This document shows positions 1 to 7,881 of a stretch of 64,000 bases of DNA, one piece after another. The number at the start of each line of letters is the position of its first letter. Within the stretch, counting starts at the first letter, position 1. Under the pieces are notes generated by a model. That model searched no databases and was not told the DNA's origin. It saw only the letters and a list, made by a program, of their open reading frames with translations. The DNA comes from Isosphaeraceae bacterium (GTDB lineage: Bacteria; Planctomycetota; Planctomycetia; Isosphaerales; Isosphaeraceae), in NCBI GenBank assembly GCA_026004735.1, contig BPJS01000001.1, forward strand, positions 4,048,859 through 4,112,858. Direction: 5' to 3'. Position numbers and translations under genes: made by a program.

Positions 1-788
1 CGCTGCGGCTTGGGGAGATTTGGCATGTGGTCCTGGATGAAGCGGACCGAATGCTGGACATTGGCTTTCGGCCAGACATTGAGCGGATCTTGAGGCGGGT
101 TCCCGACCCCCATCAGACGATGCTGCTGTCGGCGACGATCAGCCCGGACGTGAGGAAGCTGGCGGATCGTTATATGTATCGGCCGGTGGAGCTCAACTTG
201 TCGCGGGACGAGCCGTCGGTCGAGTCGATCCGACAGTGCACGATCACGGTGGATCAAGATCGCAAGTTTGAGTTGCTCGTGCGGCTGCTCGAGCAGGAGA
301 AGCCGCGGCAGTGCATTGTCTTTACGCGCACCAAGAAGGGAGCCGAGCGGCTGGCGGAGCGACTGGCGCGGACGATCGCGGGCGTCGCGACGATTCATGG
401 GGATCTGCCCCAGTCGGCCCGGAATCGGGTGATGCAGGGGTTTCGGGAGGCTACGATCCCGATCCTGGTGGCGACCGACGTGGTTGGGCGCGGAATCGAC
501 GTGGAGGGGATCAGCCACGTCATCAATTACGACATACCCGATGATCCGGAGAATTATGTGCACCGGATCGGCCGGACGGGTCGGATGGGTAAGGACGGGG
601 TAGCGATCACGTTTGTCTGTCCGGATCAGGGGCAGCCGTTGACGGCAATCGAGATGTTGATCAACCGACCGATCGAGAGCGTCCGGATCGAGGGATTCGA
701 AGCGTTTCGGAAGGAGTCAGCGTCGACGCCGAGTTTTCGCGAGATTTGGAGCTCAGTCAGCCGAAGCAAGCTGGTTGGGTCGAGCTAG
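1..788 (+). CDS. DEAD-box RNA helicase, 5'-truncated by window edge
   Basis: ATP-dependent RNA helicase of the RhlE/CshA-like group; 261 residues are visible from base 3 and the N-terminal Q motif and Walker A lie outside the window. Motif II (LDEADRML) is at visible residue about 11, motif III (LLSATIS) near 44, motif V (ATDVVGRGIDV) and motif VI (HRIGRTGRMG) follow in the RecA2 domain. The tail after motif VI is short, with no basic RNA-binding extension. The family remodels ribosomal or mRNA structures; the substrate cannot be told from sequence. The stop codon shares the four bases CTAG with the stop of the convergent batD-like gene. Confidence 0.95.
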   Translation, partial: LRLGEIWHVVLDEADRMLDIGFRPDIERILRRVPDPHQTMLLSATISPDVRKLADRYMYRPVELNLSRDEPSVESIRQCTITVDQDRKFELLVRLLEQEKPRQCIVFTRTKKGAERLAERLARTIAGVATIHGDLPQSARNRVMQGFREATIPILVATDVVGRGIDVEGISHVINYDIPDDPENYVHRIGRTGRMGKDGVAITFVCPDQGQPLTAIEMLINRPIESVRIEGFEAFRKESASTPSFREIWSSVSRSKLVGSS

Positions 789-1957
789 TCGGTCAGCCGA
801 GAGCCGGTTGTGTGGGCGATCCGCTCGAGCCACCGGGCGAAGGCGGCCTGAAGCTGGTGGTCGGCTGGCTGATCGGCGGATTGAGGTGCGAAAAGGGCAA
901 ACTCGCAGTCGGCCAGAAGGGAGCGGGTGGCATCGGCCAACTCGGGCTGGTGGGCGAGGGCTTGGGCGGCCTCGGACGGAGTGGGCCAGGCCGGCAGCCC
1001 GACGCCGCTGGAGCGGAGGATCTGCGAGACGTGCCGGACGATGCCGCGGGGCACCTGGGAGTCACGCGGACCCGAGGCGAGCCAGTTGCGCGCCTGCTGG
1101 ATCAGAGCCGCTGGGCCGGCTGTTGCGACGGTGGCGCGTCGGATGCGGCGTAAGGCCAGTACGCCGATCAAAACCACCAGAAGTGCGACAGCCGAAATGG
1201 CTCCGGCGATCCCGGCGAGGTGGCCGAGTCGGCTTGGCTCCTGGGACGACAGTGCCGCGTCGGCGTCGAAGCGCGGCGGGGGTTCGACGTCGAGGGTCAG
1301 GCCGGGAGCGGTCGCGGTCTGGAATCGTCTCGAGACCGGGTCGAAGGTCGAGACCCGCAGCGGGGGAAATCGGAGGGGTCCGGGCTGGTTCGGGCGGATT
1401 CGGAAGCGGACCGTGCGACGGGGCGGATCGGGGGTGACCGCCACGCTGGATTCGACCAACACGGCAAGGGAGCGATCGGGTAGCCAGCCCAGGCCCGAGG
1501 GCGGGGGGCTGGTGGCCAGCGCACCGGGGCCGTCGAGGGTGATTTCGACGGTCAGTTCCTGGCCGACGCGGATTCGGTCGGGGACGAGACGGCGGGAGAG
1601 GCCGACGGTGCCGACTCCGCCGAGGAAGTCAGGGCCTCGGCCGATGGCGGGCACGGGACGGACCGTGACGCGGACGGGGCGGGTCCGGCCGGTCCAATCG
1701 CCACGATGCGTGCTCAGGCTGGGGAACAGGAATGTGCCGGACTGGCGGGGGATGATCCAGGCGCGGGCTGGTTCGATGGGGAGGCAATCAGCCCAGGGGA
1801 GCTGAGGCCAGTCAACGGTCAGGCGTGCTTGGGGGTGGTTGGGGTCGCGGACGTGGGCGTCGAGGGGCTGGCCGACGTAGGCCGAGTCGGGCAGGGCGAG
1901 TTGGGGCGGCGCGTCGCCGGCGAGGGCGAGGATCAGAGCGGCTTGGAGGATCAGCAT
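785..1957 (-). CDS. BatD-like membrane protein
   Basis: A 390-residue protein with a signal-peptide-like start (LILQAALILALAG), two beta-rich periplasmic-type segments (about 20-225), one transmembrane helix near 247-270, and a cytoplasmic Ala/Leu-rich tail. This is the BatD (oxygen-tolerance) layout, though shorter than typical BatD. It lies 15 bases after the VWA-TPR gene and is the last gene of the Bat cluster. Bat proteins are linked to aerotolerance and envelope stress in Bacteroides and Leptospira; the exact role is unknown. Family assignment rests on domain order and context more than on a sharp motif. Confidence 0.7.
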   Translation of the reverse strand: MLILQAALILALAGDAPPQLALPDSAYVGQPLDAHVRDPNHPQARLTVDWPQLPWADCLPIEPARAWIIPRQSGTFLFPSLSTHRGDWTGRTRPVRVTVRPVPAIGRGPDFLGGVGTVGLSRRLVPDRIRVGQELTVEITLDGPGALATSPPPSGLGWLPDRSLAVLVESSVAVTPDPPRRTVRFRIRPNQPGPLRFPPLRVSTFDPVSRRFQTATAPGLTLDVEPPPRFDADAALSSQEPSRLGHLAGIAGAISAVALLVVLIGVLALRRIRRATVATAGPAALIQQARNWLASGPRDSQVPRGIVRHVSQILRSSGVGLPAWPTPSEAAQALAHQPELADATRSLLADCEFALFAPQSADQPADHQLQAAFARWLERIAHTTGSRLTD

Positions 1958-1972
1958 GAGGCGTGGGAAGCC

Positions 1973-3553
1973 TTACCAGTCGGGGCGCGCGGGGTTCAGA
2001 GGACGTTGGGGGAGATCCAGCAAACGGCGGGCGCGGGAGTGCTGGATCTGCTGGATTGCGGCGGCGAGCCGCTCTTCGGCCGGCGGGCTGGAGGGCGTGG
2101 GTCGGCTGGTTTGCTCGGACGGGGGTGAGTCGGGGGACTCGGCGGAAGGCTGGTCGGAGGAGGGGTCATGAGGGCGGTCAGGGTCGGAGTGGGTCTGGCG
2201 GCGTGACGAAGGAAGCGAGGTTGAGGATCGGCCGAGGGCATCAAGGACGGCGGCGCGGTTGGATCGGGCGTCGTTCTGGATGGACTGGATCAAAGGTTTT
2301 GTGGGTGGGTGGGCCAGGCAGGCATCGAAGGCGGCGACGGCCTGGTCGAATCGGCCGAGCGCGGCCTGGGTGTTGCCGAGCGCGAAGTCGATCAGCGGGA
2401 GCAAGTCGGCCGGGGCCGTGGTCCGGGCGCGTTGATAGTGGTCGAGGGCCTCCTCGAAGCGTCCGAGTTGGAACAGGCAGGCGGCGGCGTTGATGTGGGG
2501 GATGGGGTGATGGGGTTGGCGGGTGATGGACTGGTTGTAGAGGGCCAGGGCGGCGTCGTAAGCACCGTCTTGGTAGAGCTGGAGGGGGTCGGACTGGGGC
2601 GATGCGGGAACCAAGAGGAAGGCCAACAGGGGCGCGGCGGCGACCGGGTGGAAGCGGCGGAGGCAAGCCCGGAGCGACCGGCCCAAGGAGCGGATCAATC
2701 GAGTGATCGTTACCTGATCACATATTGCGAGTAAAAAAGTGCACAACAGGAGAAGCGCCGGGGGGGAGGCGGTTGGGCGGGTGATTTGGGCTTCGAGGCG
2801 GGAGCGGATCATGGGTTCGATGCGTTGGACGTAAAGGGGGCCGAGGTCGACGCGTGCGATGCCGACGGGCAGAAAGAGTCCGCCGGTGGTCTGAGCGATG
2901 GCCTGAAGGTGGTGGTCGCGGCGGTAGGTGAGGATGGGCCTGGAGGAGCTGGACTGAGGGATGGGGCTACCGCGGTCGTCGCCGAGGGCGATGGTGTGGA
3001 CGGGGATGTGGCGGCGTCGGCAGTCCTGGGCTGGCTGGTTCCAGGCAGGGGCGTGATCTTCGCCGTCGGAGAAGAGGATCAGGGCACGGCTGGGGTTGGC
3101 GTTGGGATCTAGGTCAAAGAGGGCTAGGGCAGTTTCCAGGGCGGAGCCGAGGTTGGAGCCACCGGGTTGGAGGGAGTCGGGGCGGAGGCGTTGGAGGGAT
3201 TCGGCGACGGCGCCGAGGTTGTCGGTGAGGGGGCAGACAGGGACCGCGCGGCCGGCGAAGGCGACGACGCCGACCTGGTCGCCGTCGTGGCGGGCTAGGG
3301 TTGCCACGAGGCTGTGTGCGGCGGTGATGGCGGCCTCGAGCCGGCTGGGCCAGACGTCGGTGGCGGCCATGCTTCGGCTGACGTCGAGGATCAGGATGAG
3401 TTGGCGTCCGGCCGCATCGTGGGGTAGGGAGCGAAGGCCGGGAAGGAACAGGGCGACGGCCGCGGTGAGCAGGGCCAGGGCCAGGGTGGTTGTGAACAGC
3501 CGGCGGGGAGGGCCGGAGAAGCCGAGATTCCGCCAGCGGTTGGCTCGCGACAT
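1973..3553 (-). CDS. BatB-BatC fusion: VWA domain protein with TPR repeats
   Basis: A 526-residue membrane protein. A TM helix (about 20-40) precedes a von Willebrand factor A domain with an intact MIDAS start (DVSRS at 57-61) and a later FSDGEDH strand. Two further TM helices lie near 265-283 and 304-318, then TPR repeats at about 323-440 and a Ser/Pro-rich tail. In many bacteria the VWA part (BatB) and TPR part (BatC) are separate genes; here they are one chain. No good ribosome site is visible before the ATG, but the N-terminus (RWRNLGF then TM) fits BatB. Probably binds metal-dependent partners at the membrane with the neighbouring BatA- and BatD-like proteins. Confidence 0.82.
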   Translation of the reverse strand: MSRANRWRNLGFSGPPRRLFTTTLALALLTAAVALFLPGLRSLPHDAAGRQLILILDVSRSMAATDVWPSRLEAAITAAHSLVATLARHDGDQVGVVAFAGRAVPVCPLTDNLGAVAESLQRLRPDSLQPGGSNLGSALETALALFDLDPNANPSRALILFSDGEDHAPAWNQPAQDCRRRHIPVHTIALGDDRGSPIPQSSSSRPILTYRRDHHLQAIAQTTGGLFLPVGIARVDLGPLYVQRIEPMIRSRLEAQITRPTASPPALLLLCTFLLAICDQVTITRLIRSLGRSLRACLRRFHPVAAAPLLAFLLVPASPQSDPLQLYQDGAYDAALALYNQSITRQPHHPIPHINAAACLFQLGRFEEALDHYQRARTTAPADLLPLIDFALGNTQAALGRFDQAVAAFDACLAHPPTKPLIQSIQNDARSNRAAVLDALGRSSTSLPSSRRQTHSDPDRPHDPSSDQPSAESPDSPPSEQTSRPTPSSPPAEERLAAAIQQIQHSRARRLLDLPQRPLNPARPDW

Positions 3554-3623
3554 CGGGTTGGCTGGGGGAAAACGGAAGCGGGGGGCTTCGATGGGGTGAG
3601 TCTAGGGGAATTGTACGGGAGGT

Positions 3624-4574
3624 TCAGGGTAGAGCGCCGAGTCTGGCGGCCAGCCAGGCCAGAACCAGGCAGGCCAGGGCGGCGGAGAGGGGGATGGGCC
3701 AAAGCTCCTGGTACCGGGTTTGGATCAGGGCGGTGAGGGGTGAGGGCTCGAGCTGGTCGAGAGCCTGAAGCACGGGGCTGAGCTGTTCGGGGGACTCGGC
3801 CAGGAGGAACTGACCGCCGCCGGCCGCGGCGAGTGCGGCTAAGAGGGGTTGGTCGAGGTCGGCGTCGGGGGTCTGGACGCCGATCGTGTGGACGATCAGG
3901 CCGAGTTCGCGAGCGAGGCTCGCGGCGGCGAGGGGGTCGAGTGGATTAGGGACGGAGGAGCGATCGGGCTGGTGGCGGCCGTCGGTCACGAGGATCAGGA
4001 CGCGGCGAGAGGCGGGGGTGGCAAGGGCAAGGTGGGAGGCCCAGGCGATCGCGTCGCCGAGGTTGGTGCCGTCCTCAGCGCGGGTGGCGGGAGTCACGGA
4101 GCGGAGAGCCAGACGGAGGACGGCGTGGTCGAGGGTCGGGGGGCATAGGGTATCGGGCCAGTTGGCGAAGGCGACCAGGCCGATCAAGTCGTGGGGACGG
4201 CGGGCGACGAAGTCGTCGAGGACGCGGATGGCGGTTTGGAGGGGGGTGGGGCCGGAGGAGTCGGGGTGGGGGCGGCTCATGCTGGCCGAGCGATCGAGGG
4301 TCAGGACGAGAGCCAGGCCGCTGGAGCGCTCAATGTGGCTTCCCAAGGGGCGTTGGGGGCGGGACAGGGCGAGCAGGACGAGCCAGGCGGCCAGGAGGCG
4401 GAGCAGAGCGGGAAGGTTTGCCCGAAGCCAGGTGGTGGGGTTTCGGCGACCGAAGCCATCGCTGCCGAGGGCGGGCCAGGTCAAGGCGGGGCGTCCCAGC
4501 CACCAGGGCGCCAGGGTCAGGGGTGTCAGGATGAGCCAGGCAGGTTCGGCGAGACGGATCGGCCAGGCGGGCAT
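3624..4574 (-). CDS. BatA-like VWA domain membrane protein
   Basis: A 316-residue protein with TM segments near 10-27, 54-70 and 290-310 flanking a VWA domain. The MIDAS is complete in its first part (DRSAS at 94-98) and a TDGRH strand follows. This is the BatA layout: two N-terminal helices, VWA, C-terminal helix. Its first 49 bases overlap the end of purK, so it is probably co-transcribed and translationally linked to the purine genes. The MoxR-type AAA+ ATPase and the DUF58 protein that usually sit upstream of BatA are absent here. Confidence 0.82.
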   Translation of the reverse strand: MPAWPIRLAEPAWLILTPLTLAPWWLGRPALTWPALGSDGFGRRNPTTWLRANLPALLRLLAAWLVLLALSRPQRPLGSHIERSSGLALVLTLDRSASMSRPHPDSSGPTPLQTAIRVLDDFVARRPHDLIGLVAFANWPDTLCPPTLDHAVLRLALRSVTPATRAEDGTNLGDAIAWASHLALATPASRRVLILVTDGRHQPDRSSVPNPLDPLAAASLARELGLIVHTIGVQTPDADLDQPLLAALAAAGGGQFLLAESPEQLSPVLQALDQLEPSPLTALIQTRYQELWPIPLSAALACLVLAWLAARLGALP

Positions 4575-5743
4575 GATGATTTGTGGGGCTGAAGGGCAGC
4601 GCGAGCGGCGCGGGCGCGGGCCTCGGCGGCGAGGGGGTCGGCGTCGAGGATCGTCAGGTGGCCCATTTTGCGCCGGGGTTTGGCAGAGGATTTGCCGTAG
4701 AGGTGGATGGAAACGGCCGAGTCGGCAGCGAGGGCAGCATCCCAGCGGGGGGGGTGAGGGAACCAGAGGTCGCCGAGGAGGTTGGCCATGGCGGCGGGTC
4801 CCCGGAGGTTGGCCGAGCCGAGCGGGAGGCCGCAGAGGGCCCGGACTTGCTGGGAGAATTGGGAGGTTTCGGCGGCCTCGATGGTGAGGTGGCCGGAGTT
4901 GTGGGGTCGAGGGGCTAGTTCATTGACGAGCAGATCACCCGAGGGGGTGACGAAGAATTCGACGGTCAGGAGACCGACGATCTGAAGGGCCGCGGCGATC
5001 CGCCGGGCGATCTGGCGGGCCGTGGCGGCGACGATCGGCCCGATCGGGGCGGGGCAGACGGTGACGTCGAGGATGTGGTGGCGGTGTTGGTTCCAGAAGA
5101 CCGGATAAACGGCCGAATGACCTTGAGGATTGCGCGCGACGATGCAGGAGATTTCCAGCGCGAAGGGGACGACGCGCTCGACGATGCAGGGAGCGCGATT
5201 GAGGGAGCTCCAGGCTGGGTCGAGTTCGTGCGGGTGGTCGAGGCGGATCTGGCCGCGGCCGTCGTAGCCGGAGGCGGCGGTTTTGAGGATCAGCGGGCCG
5301 GGGAGCTCGAGGGCGCGGTGGAGGTCGGCTTGGGTGCGGATGGGGCGCCAGTCGGGGACGGGGAAGCCGTGGCGGGAGAGGAAGGATTTTTCGCGGATGC
5401 GGTTCTGGGCGATCCAGACGGCGTGCCAACCAGGACGGACCGGAAGCCGTCGGCCGAGCCAGCGGACGCCGGGGGCGTGGACGTTCTCGAATTCGATGGT
5501 GACGGCGTCGCAACGCTCGGCAAAGGTACGGAGCGATTCGAGGTCGGCGCCGGGGTGGCAGTCCGGTGGGGCGAGAACAACATCGTGGGCGATCTGGGCG
5601 GCGGGATCGTCGGGGGAGGAGGTGAGGGTGACGGTGCGATAGCCGAGGTCGTGGGCGGCCTGGACGAACATACGGCCGAGCTGGCCGCCGCCGAGTACGC
5701 CGAGGCGGGCCGGCGGATGAATCGGATCGAGCGGGGCGGTCAT
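4526..5743 (-). CDS. purK: N5-carboxyaminoimidazole ribonucleotide synthase
   Basis: ATP-grasp enzyme of purine synthesis that carboxylates AIR with bicarbonate and ATP to N5-CAIR, the substrate of PurE. The 405-residue chain shows the PurK dinucleotide start ([11 protein letters not shown]), the ATP-grasp central region ([15 protein letters not shown]) and the conserved [12 protein letters not shown] segment. The start ATG overlaps the purE stop as ATGA, so translation is coupled. The C-terminus runs 49 bases into the batA-like gene, which may mean a few extra tail residues compared with other PurK proteins. Confidence 0.96.
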   Translation of the reverse strand: MTAPLDPIHPPARLGVLGGGQLGRMFVQAAHDLGYRTVTLTSSPDDPAAQIAHDVVLAPPDCHPGADLESLRTFAERCDAVTIEFENVHAPGVRWLGRRLPVRPGWHAVWIAQNRIREKSFLSRHGFPVPDWRPIRTQADLHRALELPGPLILKTAASGYDGRGQIRLDHPHELDPAWSSLNRAPCIVERVVPFALEISCIVARNPQGHSAVYPVFWNQHRHHILDVTVCPAPIGPIVAATARQIARRIAAALQIVGLLTVEFFVTPSGDLLVNELAPRPHNSGHLTIEAAETSQFSQQVRALCGLPLGSANLRGPAAMANLLGDLWFPHPPRWDAALAADSAVSIHLYGKSSAKPRRKMGHLTILDADPLAAEARARAARAALQPHKSSCPPGRSVSPNLPGSS

Positions 5744-6234
5744 GCGGGGCGCTCCGGGACCGCGGCGGTCTGTTCGCGGCGGAAGCGATCGAGGGCTTCG
5801 CGGATGGCGGGGTCGGAGCGGGCGAGGATGGCGGCGGCCAGCAGTGCAGCATTGGCGGCACCCGCCGGACCGATGGCGAGAGTTCCGACCGGAATTCCGC
5901 GGGGCATCTGAACGATCGAAAGGAGCGAGTCGAAACCGCGGAGGGCATGGCTTTCGACGGGAACGCCCAGGACCGGCAGGAGAGTCATCGAGGCCAACAT
6001 ACCAGGCAGGTGGGCCGCGCCGCCGGCGCCGGCGATCAGGATCTGAAGGCCGCGAGCCTCGGCTTCGCGGGCAAAGGCGTAAAGACGTTCGGGGGTGCGA
6101 TGAGCCGAGACAACCCGATCCTCGTGGGCAATGCCAAGCTGATCGAGCACTTCGGCCGCGTGGCGCATCGTCTCCCAGTCGGAACGGCTGCCCATGACCA
6201 GGGCGACTGGGGGGCGGGAATTCAACCCCGACAT
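5740..6234 (-). CDS. purE: N5-carboxyaminoimidazole ribonucleotide mutase
   Basis: Class I PurE, 164 residues, converts N5-CAIR to CAIR in purine synthesis. Motifs seen: VMGSRSDW at the N-terminus, SAHRTPE, and [12 protein letters not shown] chose the ATG that gives the short N-terminus [16 protein letters not shown] because a GGGAG ribosome site sits ten bases before it; an in-frame start 108 bases upstream would add residues that PurE proteins lack. Coupled to purK through an ATGA overlap. A TATGAT at 6283-6288 on the minus strand could be its -10 box, but no convincing -35 accompanies it. Confidence 0.95.
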   Translation of the reverse strand: MSGLNSRPPVALVMGSRSDWETMRHAAEVLDQLGIAHEDRVVSAHRTPERLYAFAREAEARGLQILIAGAGGAAHLPGMLASMTLLPVLGVPVESHALRGFDSLLSIVQMPRGIPVGTLAIGPAGAANAALLAAAILARSDPAIREALDRFRREQTAAVPERPA

Positions 6235-6319
6235 CCGCAGTAATCTCCCGGAGTGAGTCAATGTGCGAGCGAGAATTGGGTCATCATACAAAAAGCCCGC
6301 CAAGAAAACGGAATCCAGG

Positions 6320-6331
6320 CTTAAGCTTAAG
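6320..6331. repeat. 12-bp perfect palindrome, possible operator
   Basis: CTTAAGCTTAAG is its own reverse complement and is two direct copies of CTTAAG. It lies between the divergent genes purE and the orphan secreted protein, 86 bases from the purE start. A regulator site is possible; chance occurrence in A+T-rich DNA is also possible. Confidence 0.35.
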
Positions 6332-6451
6332 TTTCGAGTCAAAACAAAAGCCTGTGCTCAGGTTTCTGCGGCCAAAGTCCCTCTCCTCTCAAGCAGTTCG
6401 GCCCATCAATAGCAAGGCTTATGACAAAAAAAGGCGCCTGATTGGTTTTAA

Positions 6452-6481
6452 TTGACCGTGAGGTCGTCGCCGAAGGATAAT
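6452..6481 (+). promoter_or_regulatory. Sigma70-like promoter of the orphan secreted gene
   Basis: TTGACC (6452-6457) and GATAAT (6476-6481) are separated by 18 bases. Each hexamer matches the housekeeping consensus at five of six positions. The predicted start of transcription near 6488 leaves a leader of about 60 bases with a GGAG ribosome site before the GTG at 6548. Confidence 0.55.
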
Positions 6482-6547
6482 GTTTCTCATGCTCCTTTGA
6501 GCCATGACCGAAGCGGCTGAGACTCACCGTAAATCCGGAGACTGATC

Positions 6548-7396
6548 GTGAGCAGGGCAGTCAGCAGAAAATCTCGGCGGTCGAGACGGTATGTCCCCGC
6601 ACCGCCTTGCAACCGAACGATGGAGTCGCAGCTCGAGGCACGTCTGCTAACGCGCCCGGCGATTTTCCGAAAGCCTCATGCCCCGGCCTGGGTGAGCGCA
6701 TTCGCCACGAACGGCCTCGAATTGATCAATGATGCTTCCGCAGGGGTCGGAAGCCAAATCGAGGCAGTTTTCGCGCCGCCGTGGCCCTGGTTGCCTGTGG
6801 TCGTTTATCGCCAGCAGGGCCTAGTCACGAGTCAAATCGTCGATTCGAATGTCCCGACCACGGGCGTGTTCGGGATCTCCGCGAACCTCACGCACGACCA
6901 CACTTTATCCGTGGGAAGCAACGTGTCTGGGGTCGCCCCACCTCTCGGTTTCCGGTATAGTACGACAGCGCAGGGTGTGCGTCGTCTTCTTCTGGCTGAC
7001 GAAGGAACTCTCCCGCCGATCCAGCAGACTACGACGCTTGTGGAAACCCTCGACTTTACTCTGACTCAGGCCGGAAATGCTGGGTATACCATCACTGGTG
7101 GCCTGCATTTCAGAGGGATGGGCTTCGCGGTCGCGGCAGTTTATCCAGCTATGCCGCAAGTGACCGAGGTCGACCCGGGAACAAGTGTTGGATGGAACAC
7201 GAGCCATAGTGGAGGTCTTGCGACTTTTCGCCTGACTGCCACCACGCTCTTCCCGGACGGCCTCCCATTGTTCCCAACCGGAGTGGAGACGCAGCTTATC
7301 TACGGCTCCACTCTCACTACAGAGATGGGTCCAGCAAGCGACGCGAACTCCCAAATCACGATTTCGGTTCACTACGAAGCGTATTTCTTCGTCTGA
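6548..7396 (+). CDS. Orphan secreted/surface protein with planctomycete-type N-terminus
   Basis: A 282-residue protein I do not recognise. The N-terminus is basic (SRKSRRSRRY) followed by MESQLEARLLTR, close to the LE.LE.R.LL motif that opens many planctomycete extracellular proteins. The rest is rich in Thr, Gly, Val and aromatic residues with alternating hydrophobics, as in beta-sandwich secreted proteins; no enzyme motif is visible. The GTG start has GGAG seven bases upstream and a good promoter. Base composition differs from the neighbours: two hand-counted 60-base lines are 60-63% G+C against 75% in a line of the next gene, and the strong G-skew is missing. It looks recently acquired or under different selection. 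Confidence 0.7.
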   Translation: MSRAVSRKSRRSRRYVPAPPCNRTMESQLEARLLTRPAIFRKPHAPAWVSAFATNGLELINDASAGVGSQIEAVFAPPWPWLPVVVYRQQGLVTSQIVDSNVPTTGVFGISANLTHDHTLSVGSNVSGVAPPLGFRYSTTAQGVRRLLLADEGTLPPIQQTTTLVETLDFTLTQAGNAGYTITGGLHFRGMGFAVAAVYPAMPQVTEVDPGTSVGWNTSHSGGLATFRLTATTLFPDGLPLFPTGVETQLIYGSTLTTEMGPASDANSQITISVHYEAYFFV

Positions 7397-7881
7397 GAGA
7401 GTCCGAACTAGCCTTGCATTGCTCGTTGATCGGCACGATTGGCTCTCCACGTCGAATGCGCTGCGATTACACCGCGTCAAGGAGGTGGGCTTAATGCAAA
7501 TACGCCCGCCCCATGAGCCCCTCCAGAACCTTTGGCTTACGACGCAGGTCTGATGTCCGCAGGTCAGCTCCGTTTCCCTTTCCTGCGTGGGTTGGTCGAT
7601 AGGACCACACCCCCGCAGGCTTAGCAGCAGGCCGCGAGTACGGCGTGAGTGGCGGGGCGGTGGGACGACGAGCGGCTTTGGCGGCAATCGCTCGAGGCAG
7701 AGCCGGGCCATCCGACTGAACCGGCTGCCTGTCGGGCGGTACTACCGGGTGGTGGAGGGGACGGGTCGGGCCGAGCCGGTTGCCGGAAGTGGGCCGTTCG
7801 GGGAGAGGTGACGCGGCGGTCCGAACTGGGTTAGGCTGATGAGAAGGAAATGTTTTTCAGCCTGCCGGGTGATGCACTGCC
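7397..7881. other. 485-base intergenic region, nothing recognised
   Basis: Between the orphan secreted gene and the TPR-redoxin gene. The left half keeps the lower G+C of the orphan gene; G-rich composition returns at about 7630. Possible short frames have no ribosome site or recognisable product. It may be degraded sequence left from insertion of the orphan gene, but no terminal repeats or transposase traces are visible. Confidence 0.5.

Larger units (their letters stand above)
6235..6547. other. Divergent intergenic region, purE / orphan secreted gene
   Basis: About 310 bases between purE (-) and the gene at 6548 (+), clearly richer in A+T than its surroundings. It holds the purE ribosome site, a 12-base palindrome (CTTAAGCTTAAG, 6320-6331) that could be an operator, and a good sigma70-like promoter on the plus strand. 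I see no RNA gene or convincing short ORF. Confidence 0.6.

Noticed and set aside
927..1805. Plus-strand frame opposite the BatD-like gene
   Set aside because: Arg/Gly-rich shadow; the minus-strand frame has signal peptide, TM helix and operon context.
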